From Lewinellaceae bacterium (GTDB lineage Bacteria > Bacteroidota > Bacteroidia > Chitinophagales > Saprospiraceae), in assembly GCA_016716135.1 (NCBI GenBank), contig JADJWX010000031.1:1-45671 (forward strand): 45,671 nt of DNA, read 5' to 3'. A program made the translations under genes and the position numbers. The notes under the pieces were generated by a model that was not told the origin of the DNA, did not search any database, and was given only the letters and a program-made list of their open reading frames with translations. The stretch's first letter is position 1. Each line of letters opens with the position of its first letter. Of the stretch, positions 1 through 7,799 are shown in pieces.

Positions 1-18
1 CACTTTCTTCCGGGTATA
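1..18 (-). repeat. Truncated IS630-like terminus
   Basis: Bases 1-18 are identical to 1566-1583, the outer end of a longer repeat module. They closely resemble the right terminus of the complete IS630 element at 39799-39816, with the shared pattern CACTTTCnnnCGGGTATA. The window begins inside the repeat, so only its outer tip is present. The stop codon of the neighbouring T9SS gene lies 8 bases away. A sequence ending exactly at a repeat is what an assembly break at a repeat would produce. Confidence 0.6.
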
Positions 19-25
19 TTTCATG

Positions 26-1431
26 TTATGGCATTGGGGATGTTGGTAAATATTCAGTCCGCATACGACAAACTCCCATGCCGCTGCCGCTTTCCAGCTT
101 GCCGCAGACTTCAAAAGTAAATTCGGAGGGCAAACCCTAACCACATCTACCTCAGTCACCTGCGCCAATGAATCAAATTCCAGTTCACGGACTTTATGAC
201 CGGCAACGTCAAACAGATGAAAACGGGCCTGCGCACTGCGTTGCCAGTTCGGGAATAATTTTTAGCGCCGTTTTACCCAAGGTTGGGAGGGAGCGAAAAA
301 GGCCATGGCGGGGCGTAGGTGGCGCTGTGGTATTGACGACCGGGGAGCAGGGCAGGCCAGGATTGTCAATCGGCCCCAGCCGGTAATTCGGGAAAGAAGG
401 CATGGAGGCGCCGCTGGGGTGGGAAGGGGCAGGCCGCGCTGTTCCACATTGCGAGCTAAGCCGGGTTCAGTAAGGATTATGGATGACGTGGAAGAAGCGG
501 GTGTCACCGCCAAACTCGAATAGTATATTTTACAGGTCAGGACCAAAGTTGGCACTGTAAAACATAGTAAGGTGGGGCTGCATAAGCATATCTGCCACAC
601 TACTGTTTGGGAGGCATGCCTAATATCTGAAGGCCCGCAAATCCCAATTGGTATAGAAACTGGCGGCAACCGAGGTAAAGAAAACGTCCATTGGGCGATA
701 CCGCGCAGCCGATTTCTCCAATAACCGGCTGAATGCCGTAATCGAAGGCGATGGTATCAAACTGGGTAATAACACCGGCTTCCCGGTCAAAAGAATACAC
801 CATGACCGGGTGGCGGGGGTTGGTGCGGTATATTTTAGAACCATCTGGGGAAAAGACGATTGGCCATATGCTTCACCGGAAGGATTGGGTTTTATTCCAA
901 TTGTTTGCTGAAAGGTATCGATGATTCCTTGTTGCGTAAATTTAAATATTTGAAAGACATTGCTGTTTCGAAGGGGCGTAACCAGCCACCAATAAATCGT
1001 AAAACTTTTATGGAACAAATAGAATACCCCAGAAGTATCCGGTACAGGTAAAATTACTGCGTTTTGAGGGCCTCCAGCATAACCATCTTCATAATTCCAC
1101 ACCAGCGCTGCTTGAAGGACTTCCCGAGAGTTATATTTTCTCCATTTTGAGACAGTCATCCCCAACCCCCGCTATTACACAACCATTTGTGTAAAACAGT
1201 AAGTTGCCTGCACTATCGCCAAATGCTAGGATTATTTATGGTAGATAAGGCTATGATCTCTGGAAAATAGTTATGTGCATTCACCGGCTTCTGATTAAAG
1301 TCAATAGTTATCCCGCCATGTGTTGTTGTAGCAGGCGTGTTGCTATCACCGGAAATCCAGATATAGTCGTGTTTTTGGCAAAAAAGGGCCGGCGGGCAAA
1401 ACAGCAAGATCAAAAGAGGGAATAGTTTCAT
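26..1431 (-). pseudogene. T9SS-exported beta-propeller protein, multiply frameshifted
   Basis: The start at 1431 gives a signal peptide (MKLFPLLILLFCPPALFCQ) followed by KHDYIWISGD, the usual opening of a Bacteroidota family of about 450-residue secreted proteins with WD40-like repeats. The reading then moves through several frames: GDSAGNLLFYTNGC near 1200, a stretch at 1140-860, IGEIGCAVSPNGRFLYL near 700, MPSFPNYRLGPID near 400, and a C-terminal segment LFDVAGHKVRE...GLPSEFTFEVCGK at 220-90. That last segment resembles a type A T9SS sorting domain. The stop at 26-28 gives a full family-like length, so the gene is complete but needs at least five frame corrections. Its likely role is an outer-membrane-exported or surface protein of unknown function. 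Either it is a decaying gene or the sequence here carries indel errors; the matching frameshifts in the next gene favour errors. Confidence 0.75.
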
Positions 1432-1482
1432 TTTTTAAAAAGCAAGGGTGTGTTCAGTGATAACCGCCGGCAAGCGGTTTGT

Positions 1483-1583
1483 CAAAGTAATGCTGCCGTG
1501 CATATTGTCGGCGTGACTTCGAGTCCCGCCGACAATAGACGAATCGCCTCCAATTTTTCGAAAACCACTTTCTTCCGGGTATA
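1483..1583 (-). repeat. IS630-terminus plus hairpin module, copy 1
   Basis: Read on the minus strand this 101-bp unit begins TATACCCGGAAGAAAGTGG. It continues through a GGCGATTCGTC motif and a 15-bp stem (arms 1504-1518 and 1522-1536, one mismatch), and ends near ACTTTGAC, about 50 bp upstream of the T9SS gene start. It aligns along its whole length with 23737-23836, which sits upstream of an unrelated acetyltransferase gene. Its outer end matches the termini of the IS630 element at 38.7-39.8 kb. Confidence 0.75.
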
Positions 1584-1642
1584 GCACAAGCGCCTGGTTA
1601 TCAGCCGGCGCTCGAAGAACAACGCATTACACCATTTCCACC

Positions 1643-3557
1643 CTATCCTTGCTTCGCTTTTGCCTTCCCCTTCGGAGCCGCTGCCGCCTTCTTTTTAGCC
1701 GGCTTGGCTGTGGAAATGCGACTCCTTTTTCTCCACTTTCAGCGGTTTCGTTCATCCACCGCCGCTGCCGCCAAACGCCGGCGTCGCTGTTGAGCAGTTC
1801 GCCGGAAGTACCGCCGTGGGCACACCTGCGCTGGCGCCTCGGCACGTTCGGTTCAGGCTGGCGGAATGTGCCGGCAACACCTTAATCCCGGTATCGCGGC
1901 CTTTGCGCAGGTAGGCTAGCACGCAGTTTTCGACATCGTCGCCGCCGATCCATTCGTAGCCTTCGGGCGAAAAGGCATGCCACCAAAGCGCGGGGTGGGT
2001 GGCGTATAATTGGTTGAGCGCCCGGACCCAGGCCTGGCAGCCCTTGTGAAAATCGTATTCGAGCAGTTCCCAGGTGACGCCGCGGTCGTGGCTCCACTCG
2101 GTGGTTTGGCCGAATTCGCCGCCCATGAAGAGCAGTTGCGAGCCGGGGTGCGTCCACTGGTGTCCGAACAGGGCGCGCAGGTTGGCGAATTTATCCCATT
2201 CGTTGCCCGGCATTTTATACACCAGCGAGGCTTTCATGTGTACCACCTCGTCGTGACTGAGCGGCAGCATAAAGCGCTCCGAAAAGGCGTACACCATGGA
2301 AAAGGTGACCTCGCTCTGATGCCAGCGCCGGAAAACGGGCGGGCGTTTGAAATAATTGAGCGTATCGTGCATCCAGCCCATCATCCATTTCTGGCCGAAG
2401 CCCAGGCCGCCGTCCCAGGTAGGTTTGCTCACCCCGGGGAAGGCCGTGCTCTCTTCGGCAATGGTTTCGACGCCGGGGTAGTTTTTATAAGCCGCCTCGT
2501 TGAAATCGCGGAGGAAAGAAATCGCTTCCAGGTTTTCGCGGCCGCCGTGAATGTTGGGAATCCATTCGCCGTCTTTCCGGGAATAGTCGTGGTAGAGCAT
2601 AGAGGCCACGGCATCCACCCGCAGGCCGTCGACGTGGTATTTATCCAGCCAAAACAAGGCGTTGGAGATCAGGAAAGAGCGCACTTCGTTGCGGCCATAG
2701 TCGAACACGTAGCTGTTCCAGTCGGGGTGGTAGCCCCGGCGCATGTCGGCGTATTCGTACAGGTGCGTGCCGTCGAAAAGATACAGGCCGTGGATATCGC
2801 TCGGAAAGTGGGAAGGCACCCAGTCGAGGATGACGCCGATACCGGCCTGGTGACAGGTGTCGATGAAAAACATCAGGTCTTCGGGCGTGCCAAACCGGCC
2901 CGAAGGCGCGAAAAAACCGGTGATCTGGTAACCCCAGGAAGGGAAGTACGGGTGTTCCATGACCGGCATGAGCTCGACATGCGTGAAGCCCATGTCTTGC
3001 ACGTAAGGCACCAGTTCGGCGGCCAGTTCGGAAGTTGAGCGAGCGGTTGCCGTCGTCGGGTATCTTTTTCCAGGAGCCCGGGTGCACTTCGTAAACCGAC
3101 CAGGGCTGCGGTTTGCCGGCTTGTTTGAGGCGTTTGTCCAGCCAGGGTTTGTCGGCCCAGGTGTAATCGTCCATGTCCCACACGATGCAGGCAGTGCCCG
3201 GCGGAGTTTCCCAGCGCAGGGCGTAGGGTCGCCTTTGTCGAGGCCGCGGCCATTGGGCATGGTGATGTGGTATTTGTACAGGGTGCCTTTTTCGAGTTGC
3301 GGGATAAAGCCTTCCCAGATACCGCTTTTGTCCCAACGAGGGAGCAGCACATGGCTGTCGGGGTTCCAGTTGTTAAAATTGCCGGTGACCGACACCCGTT
3401 TGGCATGCGGCGCCCAAACGGCGAAGTGCACCCCTTTTTCACCGTCTGCTTCTACCAGGTGGCTGCCCAGTTTTTGATACATGCGGAAGTGTTTTCCGGC
3501 CTGGAACAAGGAGATATCGAACTCGGTAAGGAGGGAATGTGGTTTGACAGCTTGCAT
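1643..3557 (-). CDS. glgB: 1,4-alpha-glucan branching enzyme (frameshifted)
   Basis: Glycogen branching enzyme, which introduces alpha-1,6 branches into glycogen in the cytoplasm. The N-terminal CBM48 domain is visible (HFAVWAPHAKRVSVTGNFNN). The GH13 catalytic domain follows with DWVPSHFP, the nucleophile region DGLRVDAVASMLYHDY, the acid region ETIAEEST and LSHDEVVH. The long frame contains a scrambled section between about 3230 and 3036; reading the neighbouring frame there recovers ALRWETPPGTACIVWDMDDY and WSVYEVHPGSWKKIPDDG. One base is apparently missing near 3230 and two near 3036, so the frame compensates. Beyond about 1890 further shifts scramble the C-terminal domain. The natural end is probably a lysine/alanine-rich tail (KPAKKKAAAAPKGKAKAKQG) with a stop at 1643-1645. 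Enzyme identity is certain; whether the protein is intact is not. Confidence 0.85.
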
Positions 3558-3751
3558 ACTAACATGAATTGGGTAGGCCGTGAAAACAGCGGTGTTTTTT
3601 CCGGTTTGGTAAAAGTAAAACCCTGAAGATCAATTCGGGAAGAAATGCCAAAGAAAGAATCTGCGCGCCGAAACAAAAGCAGGGCTTGGCACAATTTTGG
3701 ATTAGGATGATTTGTCGAACCAAACTATTACCCAAACCGGAAATAATCTTT

Positions 3752-4423
3752 ATGGATCTGTTATCTGTACTACCGCGCTTTCCAATTTTATCCTCGCTTT
3801 CGCCTGCTGAGTTGCAAGACCTGGTAAAGGTTACTGAGGTACACACTGCTTACAAACACGGGTTTATTTACCTGGCGGATGAGCCGAGTGATTACCTGTG
3901 CCTGCTGGTGCAGGGCACGATCAAAATTGGCATATACTCGCCGGATGGGCGCGAGATCATCAAAAGTATCCAGCACCCGTACACGATGTTCGGCGAGCTG
4001 GGCATAACGGGAGAAGGGCGCCGCGCCGAATTTGCCTGCGCGATGAACCAGGAAGTCAAGTATTGCCTCGTGCGTGTGGAGGATTTCAAACGCCTGCTTC
4101 AGCAAAACTTCAGCCTGGCGCAGGATGTCATGCTCTACCTCGGCGAACGGTTGCGCAAAGCCGAGCACCAGTGGGAATCGCTGATTCTGAAAGATGTGCG
4201 GACGCGCATCGTGGAGTTTTTGAAAGAAAGCGCCGACAAACGCGGCCGCCAGGTGGGTTTCGAAACGCTGGTAAAACACGGCCTCACGCAGCAGGACATC
4301 GCCAACCTCGTCGGCGCCAGCCGGCAAACGGTAACGGCTATTTTGAATGAACTGCGCAAATCAAACCTCATCCATTTCAACCGGAATTCTATCCTCATCC
4401 GGGATATGGACAAACTGAACTAA
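3752..4423 (+). CDS. Crp/Fnr-family transcriptional regulator
   Basis: A 223-residue regulator with an N-terminal cyclic-nucleotide-binding-like domain (about residues 10-120) and a C-terminal winged helix. The recognition helix region LTQQDIANLVGASRQTVTAIL is typical of HTH_Crp. There are no clustered cysteines, so it is not an FeS-type Fnr. The effector is unknown. The start at 3752 (MDLLSVLPRFPILSSL) is chosen over an upstream in-frame ATG at 3686 because family alignments begin here. It is transcribed divergently from glgB across about 195 bp, so it could control glycogen synthesis, but this is only positional. A strong intrinsic terminator follows. Confidence 0.88.
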   Translation: MDLLSVLPRFPILSSLSPAELQDLVKVTEVHTAYKHGFIYLADEPSDYLCLLVQGTIKIGIYSPDGREIIKSIQHPYTMFGELGITGEGRRAEFACAMNQEVKYCLVRVEDFKRLLQQNFSLAQDVMLYLGERLRKAEHQWESLILKDVRTRIVEFLKESADKRGRQVGFETLVKHGLTQQDIANLVGASRQTVTAILNELRKSNLIHFNRNSILIRDMDKLN

Positions 4424-4496
4424 GAGAAACTTTCCCACAATCCAAGTAATACAACACGAAACTTCTCTCCATGAAGATTAGTATTACAGATGGAGG

Positions 4497-4531
4497 TTGC
4501 CGGGCGGCGCAAAAGCCCGGCAATTTTTTTT
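4497..4531 (+). terminator. Intrinsic terminator of the Crp/Fnr gene
   Basis: An 8-bp stem, TTGCCGGG (4497-4504) pairing with CCCGGCAA (4516-4523), is followed directly by an eight-T run. It lies 74 bp after the regulator stop codon. Confidence 0.8.
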
Positions 4532-4567
4532 GGGGGTTAGGGAACCTGGGGTTTTGATTGAAGATTA

Positions 4568-4687
4568 ATTGATTACATGATTGAAGAAGTGCGTAGTATG
4601 CTCAACATCATCGTGAAGTATCCCTGGCGGGCGGGTGAACTACTTCAAAAATCATGTAATCATGTAATCTTCAATCATGTAATCAAT
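4568..4687. repeat. GATTACATGATTG element, copy A
   Basis: A 120-bp unit bounded by perfect 20-bp inverted repeats, ATTGATTACATGATTGAAGA at 4568-4587 and its complement at 4668-4687. The motif ACATGATTGAAGAAGT followed by a purine and C is shared with copies at 41911-42026 and 42237-42371, while the centres differ. It is noncoding and lies between two convergent genes. Confidence 0.75.
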
Positions 4688-4721
4688 GGTTTTTAGGCCA
4701 GGTCCATTGAATAGATTTAAT

Positions 4722-4774
4722 AAAAAAACAGACCCCGGAGTGTGCGCAAGGCTTACTCCGGGGTCTGTTTTTTT
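4722..4774. terminator. 20-bp perfect hairpin, probable bidirectional terminator
   Basis: Arms 4722-4741 and 4755-4774 pair perfectly over 20 bp around a 13-base loop, with seven A at one foot and seven T at the other. It would work as an intrinsic terminator on either strand. It sits between the Crp/Fnr gene and the convergent OmpA-type gene. Confidence 0.8.
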
Positions 4775-4775
4775 G

Positions 4776-4908
4776 GAGGCTGTCTCATCATAAGTTATTC
4801 TTTCAACACTAAGCGCACTAAAAACACTAAAATCACCCTATGAACTTAGTGAAAACTTAGTGGTGCTTAGTGATTTTAGTGGCAAAAACCACCTTAGGAG
4901 ACAACCTC
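4776..4908. repeat. GAGGnTGTC TIR element, copy 1
   Basis: A 133-bp noncoding unit with imperfect terminal inverted repeats, GAGGCTGTCTC (4776-4786) and GAGACAACCTC (4898-4908), matching at 10 of 11 positions. The interior is itself an imperfect palindrome built from CACTAA/TTAGTG words. The right end TAGGAGACAACCTCA is identical to that of the element at 31060-31225. It stops two bases from the OmpA-type gene stop codon (4911-4913). Confidence 0.75.
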
Positions 4909-4910
4909 AA

Positions 4911-6062
4911 TTACCCGTTCATGCTAAGTATTTTGATCTCCACGCGTTGGTTGCGCTTGCGGCCCTGTGCTGTGGCATTGGTATCGATCGGGTATTTTTT
5001 TCCGTAGCCTTTGTATTGAACGCGGTCGGCAGAGATGCCTTTGGCGATAAGCCAGTCGGCCACCGATTTGGCGCGGCTGGTGGAGAGCGTCTGGGCAAAA
5101 TCTTCTGTTGGCCGGTTATTCGTATGTCCGCCGATTTCGAGCACGACATCTTCATTTTCCATCAAAAAATCGTACACCTCCAGCAGCGCAGGCACGCTTT
5201 CCGATTTGATCACATATTTGTCGGCGTCAAAATAGACCTTGTCGAGCCGGATCACGCTGCCTTTTTTCAGGCCGCTGCGGCTGATTTTGGATGCGCTGGC
5301 CACCTGCTCCGGCTGGCTCTTGGGCTGTGCCGGCGGCGATTTTGGCCGTGTTACGGGTGGTTTAGCCGGTGGTGCAGCAGCGATGACCGGCGGTGCAGGT
5401 TCAGGCTCCTGCATGGGTTTCATGTTGCAGTCGATCTTTTTGATCGAAGAGGCATTGTCCACCAAAATATTGCCGTTGTACGGGAACAGGGTGGGTGTTT
5501 TAAAATACGCCTCGATCAACAGGTAAGTGTAAGCACCTTTCTTCGGGTGTACCCGCATGGTGTAGGTGAGCCAGCGCGTGGTTGTGATCAGGGGCGTTTC
5601 GTACAACATTTCGCGCTTGTCGCAGTAGCCCATGCCGCCCCAGATGCGGATTTTGGCAGGAGTGGCATAGTTTACTTCCTCGCCCGTGGTACGGCTTAGG
5701 CTGAGGTACAATTCGGCGCGGCACAGGTCCAGGGTAAACTCATAACATTCATCCTGCTCCAGCGGCTGGCTCAGGCGCTGGGCGACTCCTTCCCAGGTTT
5801 CATTGTCGCGCACGACAAGGCCCAAATACGTTTCGCCGTGGCTGGGTGTTTTGGTCACCTGGAAGCTGCCGGGTTGAATATCGGGGGGGCTTTCTTCGGA
5901 TTTTCCGCAATTGTACCAGCCCGTTGGCGCTTCGCAACATTTGGGTAAATCTTCAAACGAGGGGTTGATAAAGGTTGTCAGTTCCTCTTTTTGTTGGGCC
6001 GTAGCCAAAACAGGAACCAGGAACATTCCCACCAACCATCGCAGTTTATTCGTTAAAGGCAT
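4911..6062 (-). CDS. OmpA-family cell-envelope protein
   Basis: A 383-residue protein with a signal peptide (cleavage likely after VLATAQ). A roughly 190-residue N-terminal region has conserved Cys and Trp residues (LPKCCEAPTGWYNC), resembles a carbohydrate-binding-like beta domain, and is not assigned further. A proline-rich linker follows at about residues 215-250. The C-terminal OmpA domain (about 270-383) contains KVYFDADKYVIK, LEIGGHTNN and GRKRNQRVEI, the peptidoglycan-binding signature. It probably anchors an outer-membrane or periplasmic structure to peptidoglycan. It is monocistronic, with repeat elements immediately downstream. Confidence 0.85.
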   Translation of the reverse strand: MPLTNKLRWLVGMFLVPVLATAQQKEELTTFINPSFEDLPKCCEAPTGWYNCGKSEESPPDIQPGSFQVTKTPSHGETYLGLVVRDNETWEGVAQRLSQPLEQDECYEFTLDLCRAELYLSLSRTTGEEVNYATPAKIRIWGGMGYCDKREMLYETPLITTTRWLTYTMRVHPKKGAYTYLLIEAYFKTPTLFPYNGNILVDNASSIKKIDCNMKPMQEPEPAPPVIAAAPPAKPPVTRPKSPPAQPKSQPEQVASASKISRSGLKKGSVIRLDKVYFDADKYVIKSESVPALLEVYDFLMENEDVVLEIGGHTNNRPTEDFAQTLSTSRAKSVADWLIAKGISADRVQYKGYGKKYPIDTNATAQGRKRNQRVEIKILSMNG

Positions 6063-6254
6063 AATCAGCTGTTTTTTGTTGAATTACAGTGCCGGTAAAT
6101 GGCGAAAAATCGTGCCGAATTTGTCCGGTTTATGACGAAACACGGTTTGCCGAAATAAAAATTTCAGGCGCCGTTACCCAAGTAAACGTCAAAAAAATCC
6201 ATTTATGACCTCTTTTCGATGAAAAAAAGCCCCGGACAACTAAAGGGGTTTTTT

Positions 6255-6332
6255 AAAAGGGTAGAGGGTTAGAAGGGGTGTACACTTTTCAAATTTAAAA
6301 AGTGTACACCCCTTCTAACCCTCTACCCTTTT
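6255..6332. repeat. 35-bp perfect hairpin, TGTACACTTTT core
   Basis: Arms 6255-6289 and 6298-6332 are perfect complements over 35 bp with an 8-base loop (CAAATTTA). The inner part GTACACTTTT...AAAAGTGTAC recurs, with one extra base pair, in the hairpin at 11487-11539, while the outer arms are unrelated. The 3' foot is a T-run. It lies 8 bp after the stop codon of the acyl-CoA dehydrogenase gene and could terminate it. Confidence 0.8.
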
Positions 6333-6340
6333 TTAATTTC

Positions 6341-7567
6341 TTATTCCCCAAAGGCATTCAAGCCCGTCACATCGTGCCCGGTGATGAGCAGGTGGATGTC
6401 GTGCGTGCCTTCGTACGTGAGCACCGTTTCCAGGTTCATCATGTGGCGCATGATGGGATATTCGTTGGTGATGCCCATGCCGCCGTGGATCTGGCGGGCT
6501 TCGCGGGCGATTTCCAGCGCCATGTGCACATTGTTGCGTTTGGCCATCGACACTTGCGCGGGAGTCATCGTGCCGGCATTGGCCAGGGTGCCGAGACGCC
6601 AGGCCAGGAGTTGGGCTTTGGTGATCTCCGTGATCATTTCGGCCAGTTTTTTTTGCGTCAGTTGAAAAGCGCCGATGGGTTTGCCGAACTGGATGCGCTC
6701 TTTGGAATAGCGCAGGGCGGCGTCGTAGCAGTCAAGACCGGCGCCAATGGCGCCCCAGGCAATGCCGTATCGGGCTTTGGTGAGGCAACTGAGCGGGCCG
6801 CGCATGCCCACCACGCCGGGCAACACGTTCTTTTTGGGCACCCGCACATCTTCAAACACCAGCTCGCCGGTGATGCTGGCACGAAGCGACCATTTGCCGT
6901 GTATTTCGGGCGCTGAAAAACCTTTCATGCCTTTTTCGACGATCATGCCGAGCACCTTTCCGTCTTCGCGTTTGGCCCAAACGACAGCAATATCAGCCAC
7001 CGGGGAGTTGGTGATCCACATTTTGGCGCCGTTCAGGATGTAGTCGTTGCCGTCTTCTTTTACATTGGTGACCATGCCGCTCGGGTTGGAGCCGTGGTCG
7101 GGTTCGGTGAGGCCGAAGCAGCCGATAAACTCGCCGGAAGCAAGTTTGGGCAGGTAATGCCGGCGCTGCTCTTCCGAGCCGAATTTATAAATCGGGTACA
7201 TCACCAGCGAGCCCTGCACCGAGGCCATGGACCGCACGCCGGAATCGCCGCGCTCCAGCTCCTGCATGATCACGCCGTAGGCAATTTCGTCCATGCCGCC
7301 GCAGCCGTACTCCGCCGGAAGCGAGGGACCGAATGCGCCGATTTCAGCCAGGCCTTTGAACAGGTGCGTCGGGCATTCGGCGCGGTTGGCATAATCTTCA
7401 ATGATGGGACTCACTTCCGCCTTCACCCATTCGCGCACGGCTGAACGGGCCAGCAGGTGCTCCGGACTGAACAGCTCGTCGACGTTGTAATAATCGTGGT
7501 GTTGGTAGCGGTCTTCGCGGGCGGTTTTTGGCTTGGTGGTCGATGTATTGGCGCCGTTGGCTTGCAT
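6341..7567 (-). CDS. Acyl-CoA dehydrogenase, glutaryl-CoA dehydrogenase type
   Basis: A 408-residue FAD enzyme of the acyl-CoA dehydrogenase family. Visible landmarks are FGLTEPDHGSNPSG (FAD/substrate loop), KMWITNSPVADI, RIQFGKPIGAFQLTQKKLA, QIHGGMGITNEYP and TYEGTHDIHLLITG. The Glu of the last motif (about residue 386) sits where the catalytic base of glutaryl-CoA dehydrogenases lies, and PEIHGKWSLRAS also fits that subfamily. The likely reaction is oxidative decarboxylation of glutaryl-CoA to crotonyl-CoA in lysine/tryptophan degradation. It is monocistronic, with a -7 box at 7603-7610 about 36 bp upstream. Confidence 0.85.
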   Translation of the reverse strand: MQANGANTSTTKPKTAREDRYQHHDYYNVDELFSPEHLLARSAVREWVKAEVSPIIEDYANRAECPTHLFKGLAEIGAFGPSLPAEYGCGGMDEIAYGVIMQELERGDSGVRSMASVQGSLVMYPIYKFGSEEQRRHYLPKLASGEFIGCFGLTEPDHGSNPSGMVTNVKEDGNDYILNGAKMWITNSPVADIAVVWAKREDGKVLGMIVEKGMKGFSAPEIHGKWSLRASITGELVFEDVRVPKKNVLPGVVGMRGPLSCLTKARYGIAWGAIGAGLDCYDAALRYSKERIQFGKPIGAFQLTQKKLAEMITEITKAQLLAWRLGTLANAGTMTPAQVSMAKRNNVHMALEIAREARQIHGGMGITNEYPIMRHMMNLETVLTYEGTHDIHLLITGHDVTGLNAFGE

Positions 7568-7602
7568 GATTTTTGTAAATTTTAGTTAGGGAAATTGCAG
7601 GG

Positions 7603-7610
7603 CAAAGGTA
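7603..7610 (-). promoter_or_regulatory. Candidate Bacteroidota -7 box (acyl-CoA dehydrogenase)
   Basis: The minus strand reads TACCTTTG, a perfect match to the Bacteroidota TAnnTTTG -7 element, about 36 bp upstream of the ATG at 7567. No clear TTG is seen at the expected -33 spacing. Confidence 0.5.
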
Positions 7611-7643
7611 GGGTATTTGGCGTTATCCGGGTTGCCTCGCGAA

Positions 7644-7717
7644 GGGCTTCTGAAAAATTTTGCAACAAACTTTTCACCGCAAAGGCGCAAGGACGCAAAG
7701 TTTAATTTTTGAAGCCC
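7644..7717. repeat. Short TIR element with GCAAAGGCGC core
   Basis: Imperfect terminal inverted repeats GGGCTTCTGAAAAATT (7644-7659) and AATTTTTGAAGCCC (7704-7717) enclose ACCGCAAAGGCGCAAGGACGCAAAG. The same words form the stem arms of the elements at 23184-23330 and 31060-31225. It looks like a half or degenerate relative of those. Confidence 0.45.
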
Positions 7718-7799
7718 GGGTGTCTTTTCTACAAAAGAAAACAATCTACGGAAAACACACGTTGAGACGCGTAGCTCCAAAATCCGGGGCAACGCCTGT

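Noticed and set aside
2010..3038. A 342-codon open frame on the plus strand
   Set aside because: It is antisense to the conserved catalytic part of glgB and has low-complexity His/Val/Phe-rich composition typical of GC-rich shadow frames.
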